Part shown: positions 1 to 5,581 of the stretch, in pieces
How the letters are laid out: each line of letters starts with the position of its first letter
Numbering within the stretch: the first letter of the stretch is position 1
Assembly (NCBI GenBank): GCA_964569295.1
Contig: CAZMVU010000221.1
Location: 1 to 7,549 of the forward strand
From: CAZMVU01 sp964569295
GTDB lineage: Bacteria > Hydrogenedentota > Hydrogenedentia > Hydrogenedentales > JAGMZX01
Length of the DNA stretch: 7,549 nt
Direction: 5' to 3'
Program-made: the position numbers and the translations under genes
Notes under the pieces: generated by a model
Database searches by the model: none
What the model was told of the DNA's origin: nothing
The model's input: only the letters and a program-made list of their open reading frames with translations

Positions 1-382
1 ACAGCCGTGCTAGAGCTTACACAAGGTGCCCGAATCACTTCTTGTTGTTCTTTATGCGAGTCAGTGCCTAATTCTTTAGCCGTTTGCTGTACTTCATGGG
101 GTGCCCCGGTATCACCGCTGAGAGCGGTTCTGGCCCACCGGCTGTCTCTATGAGTCGCGATGCAGGCGCCCCTTCGAGTGCGGTGGCTTGTCACCTTTTT
201 TTGCCGAGGCCGCGGAGAGACGCCGGCGCGCAAGCCGGGAGAAAAGGGCCTCGTGGCCTCCAACCGCTGTCTTGGGGGCTTGCGTCAAGTTTTGGCTCGC
301 GGGGACACGCGCGCTCCCTGGACCCACCTATTCACGGCTCGCCCTCCCTTTTGTGCGGTGCGGTTTTATATTCGCCGTGTCG
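1..382. other. Gene-poor left flank, no confident gene
   Basis: I see no defensible gene here. Forward frames are open in places but show no family motif, ribosome-binding site or the GC-rich third positions of the real genes downstream. The first 90 bases are poorer in GC than the rest of the window. A minus-strand frame is open from a GTG at about 194 down to the left edge and reads as a hydrophilic peptide near the edge, but its codon usage is unlike the neighbours and I do not recognise it. Small hairpins are visible: 114-119 pairing with 123-128, and 21-28 pairing with 36-45 with a two-base bulge. This may be the 3' flank of an upstream gene, a noncoding RNA, or plain spacer. Confidence 0.4.
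182..202 (+). terminator. Possible weak intrinsic terminator
   Basis: A short stem, GGTGG (182-186) against TCACC (191-195) with a G-T wobble closing a four-base loop, is followed immediately by seven T residues (196-202). The layout is that of a rho-independent terminator, but a five-pair stem is marginal. It could end a transcript entering from the left of the window. Confidence 0.25.
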
Positions 383-412
383 TTGACTTGCGCGCGCGGC
401 GGTTGTTATACT
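383..412 (+). promoter_or_regulatory. Sigma70-type promoter with extended -10, upstream of tRNA-Gln
   Basis: The -35 element TTGACT (383-388; five of six consensus bases) is followed by an 18-base spacer and the -10 element TATACT (407-412; five of six). A TG at 404-405, one base before the -10, makes it an extended -10. This is the best promoter match I see in the window. Transcription would start near 419-420, giving about 110 bases of leader before the tRNA. It is positioned to drive tRNA-Gln and, by read-through, prs and the genes after it. Confidence 0.75.
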
Positions 413-530
413 CGCGCGATTCTCACGGGACTGGAGGCGGCGGTCTGCCTGCGGCCGCGCGGCGCATCAGCATGTGGGCTGTCGCGCGCTGTGCGACAGC
501 GCTTCTTGCGGTCCGCAGCGTTCAACACAC
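413..530 (+). other. Leader of the tRNA-Gln transcript with an 8-bp hairpin
   Basis: This is the stretch between the promoter and the mature tRNA. It contains a perfect eight-pair hairpin, GCTGTCGC (478-485) with GCGACAGC (493-500) and a seven-base loop. No T-tract follows, so it is not a standard terminator. It may help present the precursor to processing nucleases or may simply be spacer structure. No coding frame here looks real. Confidence 0.35.
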
Positions 531-605
531 TGGGGCGTAGCCAAGTGGTAAGGCACCGGGTTTTGGTCCCGGCATGCGTTGGTTCGATTCCAACCGCCCC
601 AGCCA
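531..605 (+). tRNA. tRNA-Gln (anticodon TTG), CCA encoded
   Basis: The cloverleaf folds cleanly. The acceptor stem is TGGGGCG (531-537) with CGCCCCA (595-601), the anticodon stem is CCGGG/CCCGG (556-560 and 568-572), and the T arm is GTTGG/CCAAC around TTCGATT. The anticodon loop TTTTGGT (561-567) places TTG at 563-565, reading CAA glutamine codons. The discriminator base is G602, and the CCA tail (603-605) is encoded. A T-A first acceptor pair is typical of bacterial tRNA-Gln. The gene sits 150 bases before prs, a neighbour pair seen in many bacteria, and is probably transcribed from the promoter at 383-412. Confidence 0.97.
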
Positions 606-740
606 TTTGTTTCTTTCGCGTTCGTGCGGTGGGCGGGGGCGCACCATGCAGCAACGGCGGGAAGCATAGTGAATCGGATGTGGACGCGGGTGTGACGGGC
701 AGGACGGCGCTTCCGGCACAAAGAAGTGGTTCATCCAGTC

Positions 741-748
741 AAAGAGGG
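741..748 (+). promoter_or_regulatory. Ribosome-binding site that sets the prs start
   Basis: The purine run AAAGAGGG lies eight to nine bases before the GTG at 756. The alternative in-frame GTG at 726 has only a weak AAAGAA in front of it and would add ten residues not typical of the family, so 756 is preferred. Confidence 0.6.
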
Positions 749-755
749 CGCGACT

Positions 756-1709
756 GTGGCCTTTACCAGGGACTTGAAAGTATTCAGCGGCAACGCTTCG
801 GAAGCGTTGACGCGCGGGGTGTGTGCACACCTCGAGATCGAACCGGGCCGCGTTGTGATCAACAGTTTCAGTGACGGCGAGATCAAGGTTCAGATTGGCG
901 AAAATGTGCGCGGTCGCGATGTGTTTATCATAAACAGCACCTGCCCGCCCGTGAATGAGAACCTGATGGCGTTGCTCATCGCGGTCGATGCCGCACGGCG
1001 CGCTTCGGCAGGGCGGGTCACCGCGGTGTTGCCCTATTTTGGCTATGCCCGCCAGGACCGTAAAGACAAGGCGCGTGTGCCGATAACGGCCAAGCTGGTG
1101 GCGAACCTCATTGTGGCTGCCGGCGCTGACCGCGTGATCAGTGTGGATCTGCATTGCGGCCAGATACAGGGTTTTTTCGACATACCGGTGGACCACCTGG
1201 CGGCGGATCGCGTCTTCGAGCGGTGTCTCAGCCAAGAGGGCTTGCAGGCGGAGACCGTGGTCGTGTCGCCGGATACCGGCAGTGTCGCACGGGCGCGCGA
1301 GTTCGCCAACGACCTGGGTGTGCGCATCGCCATTGTCGACAAACGGCGCCCGAAAGCCAATGAGTCGGAGGTGATGAACATCATCGGCGATGTGAACGGG
1401 CAGCATTGCATTATTCTCGACGATATGATCGATACGGCCGGTACACTGGTGAAGGCGGCGCAGGCGCTCAAGGACCATGGCGCCCTGAGTGTGCGCGCCT
1501 GCGCCACGCACCCGGTATTCAGTGGTCCCGCCGTAGACCGGCTCACGCATTCCGCCATAGACAAGCTCTATGTGTGCGACTCGATCCCGCTCAGCGATCG
1601 CGTGATGTCGGCGCTCAATGTCAAAGTGCTTAGCCTTGCTCCGCTCATCGGCGAGGCCATTCGGCGTATACATAAGGATGAATCGGTCAGCAGCCTGTTC
1701 GAGCGCTAG
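756..1709 (+). CDS. prs: Ribose-phosphate pyrophosphokinase (PRPP synthase)
   Basis: This enzyme transfers the beta,gamma-diphosphate of ATP to ribose 5-phosphate, making PRPP for purine, pyrimidine, histidine, tryptophan and NAD synthesis. The 317-residue product from GTG 756 has the usual family length and begins with the typical DLKVFSGNAS stretch. Visible signatures are the YFGYARQDRK region (about 94-103), the PRPP synthase signature DLHCGQIQGFFD (131-142), the phosphate-binding PDTGS (172-176), the flexible catalytic loop KRRPKANES (about 197-205), and the PRPP-binding loop DDMIDTAGT (222-230). It resembles the class I, phosphate-activated, ADP-inhibited enzymes. It lies 150 bases after tRNA-Gln and 26 before rplY, so it probably shares a transcript with both. 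A start at GTG 726 is possible but less likely. Confidence 0.95.
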   Translation: MAFTRDLKVFSGNASEALTRGVCAHLEIEPGRVVINSFSDGEIKVQIGENVRGRDVFIINSTCPPVNENLMALLIAVDAARRASAGRVTAVLPYFGYARQDRKDKARVPITAKLVANLIVAAGADRVISVDLHCGQIQGFFDIPVDHLAADRVFERCLSQEGLQAETVVVSPDTGSVARAREFANDLGVRIAIVDKRRPKANESEVMNIIGDVNGQHCIILDDMIDTAGTLVKAAQALKDHGALSVRACATHPVFSGPAVDRLTHSAIDKLYVCDSIPLSDRVMSALNVKVLSLAPLIGEAIRRIHKDESVSSLFER

Positions 1710-1735
1710 ACCGCAGCGAAAAGGAACGCGTTGTC

Positions 1736-2398
1736 ATGGAATTGCAAACATTCAAGGTGAAAGGGCGCGCCAGCACGGGCAAAGGCGCCGCACGCCAGGC
1801 CCGTATGAAGGGCGATATCCCCGGGATTATCTATGGGGGCGGCGAACACAATGTGCCGGTCATGGTGGATTACAGATCCTTTGTGCATCTGCTGCACGGG
1901 CGCTATGGCGACAACGCCGTGCTCGAGATGGACATCGAAGGGAATCCCGAGAGCAACACCAACACGATCCTGAAAGCCATTCAGTACGATGCAATCTCCG
2001 GCGATCCGCTGCATGTGGACTTCCAGCGCATCCGGTTGGATGAAAAGATCCAAACCACGGTGACCATTGATCTCGTGGGCCAGCCCCAGGGCGTTATCGA
2101 AGGCGGCGTGATCGACCAGATCATGCGCGAAGTTGAAATCGAGTGTCTCGCGCTGGATACGCCGGAGCACTTCACGCTTGACGTGAGCCACCTGAATATC
2201 GGCGACAGCATCGTGGTCAGCGAGCTGACCATTCCGGAGAACATCACCCTGCTCAGCGATCCCGAGCTGGCGATTGCCGCGGTGCATGCGCCGCGCGTGC
2301 TCGAGGAAGAGGTCGAGGCGGCGGAAGCGGAAGAAGAAGCCGCCGAGCCGGAAGTCATTGGTGAGGAAGGCAAAAGCGGAGAAGACGCGGAAGGCTGA
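1736..2398 (+). CDS. rplY: 50S ribosomal protein L25, long Ctc/TL5 form
   Basis: L25 binds 5S rRNA in the large ribosomal subunit. At 220 residues this is the long two-domain form (Ctc/TL5), not the roughly 95-residue E. coli form. The N-terminal L25 domain shows GKGAARQ (16-21 region), IPGIIYGG (28-35) and DPLHVDFQRI (90-99). The C-terminal beta domain shows the VEGG-like IEGGVIDQ (121-128), ECLALDTPEH (136-145) and LNIGDSIVVSEL (153-164). Residues 190-220 form a very acidic tail with 15 Asp or Glu in 31 positions. AAAAGGA at 1719-1725, ten bases before the ATG, is a good ribosome-binding site. It follows prs by 26 bases and is presumably co-transcribed with it. In Bacillus the homologue Ctc is also stress-induced; nothing here shows that. 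Confidence 0.95.
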   Translation: MELQTFKVKGRASTGKGAARQARMKGDIPGIIYGGGEHNVPVMVDYRSFVHLLHGRYGDNAVLEMDIEGNPESNTNTILKAIQYDAISGDPLHVDFQRIRLDEKIQTTVTIDLVGQPQGVIEGGVIDQIMREVEIECLALDTPEHFTLDVSHLNIGDSIVVSELTIPENITLLSDPELAIAAVHAPRVLEEEVEAAEAEEEAAEPEVIGEEGKSGEDAEG

Positions 2399-2565
2399 CG
2401 CCGATCGCCGGCCGCCGTGCAGGGTTGCTGTGGCGCCTGACGTTCACCGGCCGCCAGGCGGCGATGTGCGTTGCGTGGGACCGCCGCACACGGGAGTGTC
2501 TTGGGTTATGCCGGTTGCCCCGCCCGGACCGGCCGCCGCCGTCCCGCATCGAAAGGGCGCGCCGC

Positions 2566-3126
2566 GTGAAGATTATCGCCGGTTTGGGCAACCCCGGGCC
2601 GCAATACAAGAATACACGGCACAACCTCGGTTTCGAGGTGCTCGACCTGTTCGCCGAACAGCTTGGTGTGCGGTTGGATCGCGAAAAACACCGCGGCCTG
2701 TTCACGCAGGTGCGCGTGGGCGGTGAGTCCGTGCTGCTGGTAAAGCCGCTCACCTACATGAACCGCTGCGGCGACTGTCTCGCGCCCATGGCGCGCAACA
2801 AGGTGGAGGATCCGGCGGATATCCTCGTGGTCGTGGACGATGTAAACCTGCCGCTGGGCCGGGTGCGCATACGCGCGGGAGGTAGTGCGGGCGGCCACAA
2901 CGGCCTCAAGTCCCTCATCGAGCGGCTGGGAACACGCGACTTTCCGCGTTTGCGGCTCGGCGTCGGTGAGGAGACCCGCGGCCCCGATCTCGCGGACTAT
3001 GTGCTGGCCAAGTTCCGGCCGGAGGAGCGCGAGACGGTCTCCCAGGCAATGGAAACAGCGTGCGAAGCCATCCGCTGTTGGGTGGAACGCGGGACAAGCG
3101 CGGCCATGAACGCGTACAACGGGTAG
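2566..3126 (+). CDS. pth: Peptidyl-tRNA hydrolase
   Basis: Pth cleaves the ester bond of peptidyl-tRNAs released from stalled ribosomes, so that tRNA can be reused; it acts in the cytosol. The 186-residue product matches the usual family size. It starts at GTG 2566, which gives the family N-terminus VKIIAGLGNPGPQY; AAAGGG at 2552-2557 lies eight bases upstream. The frame stays open for 47 more codons upstream, but that part is Arg/Pro-rich and unlike any Pth. Active-site positions are present: Asn9, catalytic His19 in NTRHNLGF, Asn66 in YMN, Asp91/Asp92, and Asn112 in GGHNGLKS (equivalents of E. coli Asn10, His20, Asn68, Asp93, Asn114). Two loops vary from the commonest forms: MNRCGD where MNxSG is usual, and DDVNLP where DDLDLP is usual. 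The rplY-pth gap is 167 bases, so pth could have extra expression signals, but I see no clear promoter. Confidence 0.94.
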   Translation: MKIIAGLGNPGPQYKNTRHNLGFEVLDLFAEQLGVRLDREKHRGLFTQVRVGGESVLLVKPLTYMNRCGDCLAPMARNKVEDPADILVVVDDVNLPLGRVRIRAGGSAGGHNGLKSLIERLGTRDFPRLRLGVGEETRGPDLADYVLAKFRPEERETVSQAMETACEAIRCWVERGTSAAMNAYNG

Positions 3127-3135
3127 GCAGCAACC

Positions 3136-3639
3136 ATGAAGCACACCATCAGCATTCTCGTGGAAAACCACTTCGGCGTCCTGGCACGGGTCTCGGGCCT
3201 GTTCAGTACGCGCGGCTACAACATCGACAGTTTGTGCGTGGGCGAGACCGCCGACCCGGTCACGTCGCGCATGACCGTAGTGGTTCATGGCGACGATGAC
3301 GTGATCGCCCAGATTATCAACCAGCTCAACAAGCTGGTCGAAGTGATCGAGGTGATCGACCTCACCACCGAGCCGTTTGTCGAGCGCGAACTCGTGCTCA
3401 TCAAGGTGAGTACAGGCGCCAAAGAGGGCGACCGCATCAACAATCGGCGCGAGATCATCGAGATGGCCAATATCTTCCGCGCCAAGGTGGTCGATGTGGG
3501 GGCGCGCTCCGTCATCGTCGAAGTCACAGGGTCAGAGGGCAAGATCACGGCCTTTGTCGACATGATGCGCCCGTTCCACATCGAGGAACTGGTGCGCACG
3601 GGTGAAATCGCTATTGCACGCAGCCCGAAGGAAATGTAA
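3136..3639 (+). CDS. ilvN: Acetolactate synthase small (regulatory) subunit
   Basis: This is the regulatory subunit of acetohydroxyacid synthase, the first common step of valine, leucine and isoleucine synthesis. It activates the catalytic subunit and confers valine feedback inhibition. The 167-residue protein has the N-terminal ACT domain (ISILVENHFGVLARVSGLFS, about 5-24, then RGYNIDSL) and the C-terminal small-subunit domain (VERELVLIKV, then a RAKVVDVG stretch). Residues matching the E. coli IlvH valine site, Asn11, Gly14 and Asn29, are all present, so valine control is expected by family knowledge. It starts nine bases after the pth stop, with only a weak ribosome-binding site (AGGCAG), which hints at translational coupling. 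The catalytic ilvB and the usual partner ilvC are not in the window. Naming it ilvH would be equally valid. Confidence 0.93.
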   Translation: MKHTISILVENHFGVLARVSGLFSTRGYNIDSLCVGETADPVTSRMTVVVHGDDDVIAQIINQLNKLVEVIEVIDLTTEPFVERELVLIKVSTGAKEGDRINNRREIIEMANIFRAKVVDVGARSVIVEVTGSEGKITAFVDMMRPFHIEELVRTGEIAIARSPKEM

Positions 3640-3648
3640 CACTAAGCC

Positions 3649-3658
3649 CATGTACATG
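3649..3658. repeat. Perfect 10-bp palindrome just after ilvN
   Basis: CATGTACATG is a perfect inverted repeat starting ten bases after the ilvN stop. It could be a dimeric protein-binding site, but a single short palindrome may occur by chance. No promoter element is clearly paired with it. Confidence 0.2.
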
Positions 3659-3779
3659 CGCCACGCGACCATACCAGCGGCTTCGGCATACATACCTCGC
3701 AGGGATGCACGCGTGCCGGGGGGAGCGCCTTGCCGGGCGTATCCCGCTGCCTCTCGCCATGCGCGATTGCAGAGCACAC

Positions 3780-3805
3780 ACCGCAGCCTCGGCTGCGGTT
3801 TTTTT
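3780..3805 (+). terminator. Rho-independent terminator ending the prs-ilvN block
   Basis: An uninterrupted GC-rich stem, ACCGCAGC pairing with GCTGCGGT around a short loop (3780-3799), is followed directly by a run of seven T residues (3799-3805). This is a textbook intrinsic terminator on the + strand. It lies about 140 bases after the ilvN stop and before the zinc-ribbon gene, separating the two transcription blocks. Confidence 0.88.
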
Positions 3806-3818
3806 ATTGACTTCCACA

Positions 3819-3850
3819 CCGCAACGAGCGGGTCCCACAGGACCCTGCGG
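3819..3850 (+). promoter_or_regulatory. Bulged hairpin overlapping the ribosome-binding region of the zinc-ribbon gene
   Basis: CCGCA (3819-3823) and GGGTCC (3830-3835) pair with GGACCC (3840-3845) and TGCGG (3846-3850). This gives 11 pairs with a six-base bulge on the 5' side and a CACA loop. The 3' foot touches the GGAGG ribosome-binding site at 3850-3854. Such a fold could reduce access to that site, but this is inferred from pairing only. Confidence 0.4.
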
Positions 3851-3854
3851 GAGG
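3849..3854 (+). promoter_or_regulatory. Ribosome-binding site supporting the TTG start at 3864
   Basis: GGGAGG lies nine bases before TTG 3864, the point where similarity to the family begins. The GTG at 3855 in the same frame would abut this site directly, so it is a poorer start. Confidence 0.6.
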
Positions 3855-3863
3855 GTGAGGCTT

Positions 3864-4601
3864 TTGGATAATCTACTTAAACTGCAAGATCTTGACTTGC
3901 ACATTCAGCGGCTCAAGGAACGGGAAAATGAAATCCCGAAGCAGAAGAACCGGTTCGACATCCACCGCAAACGCCTTGCCGCCGAATTGCAGGAAAGCGA
4001 AGATCGGTTGAAAAGGCTCCAACTCGAGCAACGCAACTGCGAAGGCGATATCGAACAGAAGCAGGAACAGATTCGCAAGTACGAAGGCCAACTGCTGGCC
4101 ATCAAAAAGAACGAGGAGTACCAGGCCCTGCTGCACGAGATCGACTTGCAGAAGAAACAGATTGCGCTCAAGGAGGAGCGTATCATCTCGATCATGGTCG
4201 AACTCGACGAGGCGAAAGACCACCTCGAAGAAGACAAGAAACGCATCGCCGCCGAACAGGCGGAAATCGACCGCGAATGCAAGGAAATCGACGAGGAATT
4301 GGCCCAGGCCGTCGAGGAGCGACAGGCGCTCGAGGCACAACGCGTCCCTCTGCTTGACGAAGTGCCGCCCGATCTGCTCCGCCGTTACCGGCGGATCCGC
4401 AGAAAGATTCCGGCCGGGCCTGCCGTAGTGCCGGTTTCCGGCACCGGCGACACCTGCACGGGCTGCCACATGACTATCCGCCCCCAGATTCTCAACGAAA
4501 TTGAAGCGGGCAAAACCCACGCATGCAGCAATTGCGGGCGTCTCTTGTATCACCCCGAGAATTTCGAGGCCCATGTCTCGTCGGGAGAGGATGGGGACTA
4601 G
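3864..4601 (+). CDS. Coiled-coil protein with C4 zinc ribbon (CT398/HP0958-like)
   Basis: The 245-residue protein has a long Glu/Lys/Arg-rich coiled coil (about 5-180) followed by a C-terminal C4 zinc ribbon. The metal ligands are Cys198 and Cys201 (CTGC) and Cys221 and Cys224 (CSNC), with the family's CGRLLY after the second pair. This is the layout of the zf-RING_7/DUF164 family, whose known members include Chlamydia CT398 and Helicobacter HP0958 (FlgZ). Those bind sigma54 and parts of flagellar or type III export systems, and HP0958 also binds flagellin mRNA. The role in this organism cannot be read from sequence. The start is TTG 3864; the frame is open further upstream, but that part runs through the terminator. 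The accD start lies nine bases after its stop, so the two are almost surely co-transcribed. Confidence 0.85.
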   Translation: MDNLLKLQDLDLHIQRLKERENEIPKQKNRFDIHRKRLAAELQESEDRLKRLQLEQRNCEGDIEQKQEQIRKYEGQLLAIKKNEEYQALLHEIDLQKKQIALKEERIISIMVELDEAKDHLEEDKKRIAAEQAEIDRECKEIDEELAQAVEERQALEAQRVPLLDEVPPDLLRRYRRIRRKIPAGPAVVPVSGTGDTCTGCHMTIRPQILNEIEAGKTHACSNCGRLLYHPENFEAHVSSGEDGD

Positions 4602-4610
4602 GGTACCGGC

Positions 4611-5507
4611 ATGGCCTTTTTCAAACGCAAGCGCATCCAGCAGCGGGGCGGACGGGGCAATATGCCCGATGGCGTGTGGATGAAGTGCGAACAGTGCCAG
4701 GGCACGGTCTACCGCAGCGAGGTGGAAGAGCGCCTCATGACCTGTCCGGACTGTGGCTACCACTTCCGCATCGGCGCACACACCCGCCTCGAGCAGGTGC
4801 TCGACCCCGGTTCGTTCACGGAGACCCACGCCCACCTCGAGACGGAAGATCCCCTGGGTTTTGAGGTGGGGGGTGAAACCTACCGTGAACGCATCGAACG
4901 GGCCAAGACGCGCTCCGGACTGCACGATGCGATCCTCACCGGCTTTGGCACGCTCGAAGGTACGCGCACCGCCATCGGGGTCATGGACACCAGCTTCATC
5001 ATGGCGAGTATGGGTAGCGTGCTCGGCGAGAAATTGTGCCGCCTGTTCGAAGACGCCATTGAAGCGCGCACACCGGTGGTCGTTTTCTGCGCCTCTGGAG
5101 GCGCACGCATGCAGGAGGGCATACTCGCGCTCATGCAGATGGCGAAAACCGCGGACAGCGTGCAGCGGGTCAACGCGGCCGGCCTCCCGTACATCACCGT
5201 GCTCACGGACCCCACGACCGGCGGCGTGTTCGCCAGCTTTGCCTCGCTGGGCGATTTCGTGCTCGCGGAACCGGGCGCCTATATCGGCTTTGCCGGACAA
5301 CGGCTCATCGCCGGCGCCATGAAAGTGCGCCTGCCCGAAGGCTTCCAGCGCGCGGAGTATCAGTTTGAAAACGGCTTTATCGATCGCATTGTGCCGCGCG
5401 CAGAAATGCGGGGTTTTCTCGGCCGGCTGTTGCGGTACCTCGACCCGGCGCATGCCCTTCGCGCGACAGCATCGGCCGGGCTGTCAGGAGCCTCGCAATC
5501 CCCGTGA
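4611..5507 (+). CDS. accD: Acetyl-CoA carboxylase carboxyltransferase subunit beta
   Basis: AccD, with AccA, moves the carboxyl group from carboxybiotin to acetyl-CoA, forming malonyl-CoA in the first committed step of fatty acid synthesis. The 298-residue protein matches the family length. It has the N-terminal four-cysteine zinc finger: Cys26 and Cys29 (CEQC), Cys45 and Cys48 (CPDC). The crotonase-like carboxyltransferase core shows FCASGGARMQEG (159-170), the DPTTGGVFASFASLGD stretch (200-215) with the Gly-Gly oxyanion pair at 204-205, and LPEGFQRAEY (241-250). GFAGQRLI replaces the commoner GFAGPRVI. AGGG at 4600-4603, overlapping the preceding stop, is the likely ribosome-binding site. 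No accA is in the window, so it must be elsewhere. The accD-folC order is common in many bacteria. Confidence 0.96.
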   Translation: MAFFKRKRIQQRGGRGNMPDGVWMKCEQCQGTVYRSEVEERLMTCPDCGYHFRIGAHTRLEQVLDPGSFTETHAHLETEDPLGFEVGGETYRERIERAKTRSGLHDAILTGFGTLEGTRTAIGVMDTSFIMASMGSVLGEKLCRLFEDAIEARTPVVVFCASGGARMQEGILALMQMAKTADSVQRVNAAGLPYITVLTDPTTGGVFASFASLGDFVLAEPGAYIGFAGQRLIAGAMKVRLPEGFQRAEYQFENGFIDRIVPRAEMRGFLGRLLRYLDPAHALRATASAGLSGASQSP

Positions 5508-5581
5508 ATGGCGCCAGCCAAACCTGCTTGTATAAACCACAAACGCACCCCATCCGGGATACGCATACAGGTTGACATCTT

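Noticed and set aside
188..874. Long forward open frame running through the promoter, the tRNA and into prs
   Set aside because: It crosses the tRNA-Gln gene and overlaps the start of prs in another frame, has no family features, and its Arg/Cys-rich composition is typical of a chance frame in GC-rich DNA.
522..1673. Long minus-strand open frame opposite prs
   Set aside because: It is the antisense shadow of prs and the tRNA; its His/Arg/Asp-rich translation matches no family, while the + strand encodes unmistakable PRPP synthase motifs.
2425..2565. 47-codon N-terminal extension of pth from a TTG
   Set aside because: It lacks family similarity, and GTG 2566 with AAAGGG upstream gives the standard Pth N-terminus and length.
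3807..3812. TTGACT after the terminator T-tract as a -35 for the zinc-ribbon gene
   Set aside because: The bases 16-18 downstream are GC-rich (GGGTCC) and do not resemble a -10 element.
3705..3863. 53-codon N-terminal extension of the zinc-ribbon protein
   Set aside because: It would be translated across the intrinsic terminator at 3780-3805, and the family similarity begins only at TTG 3864.
3873..5453. 526-codon minus-strand open frame opposite the zinc-ribbon gene and accD
   Set aside because: It spans two clear + strand genes and reads as Phe/Leu/His-rich antisense of a Glu/Lys coiled coil, with no recognisable domain.
5572..5577. TTGACA just before folC as a -35 element
   Set aside because: No acceptable -10 lies 15-19 bases downstream, and that position would be inside the folC coding sequence.
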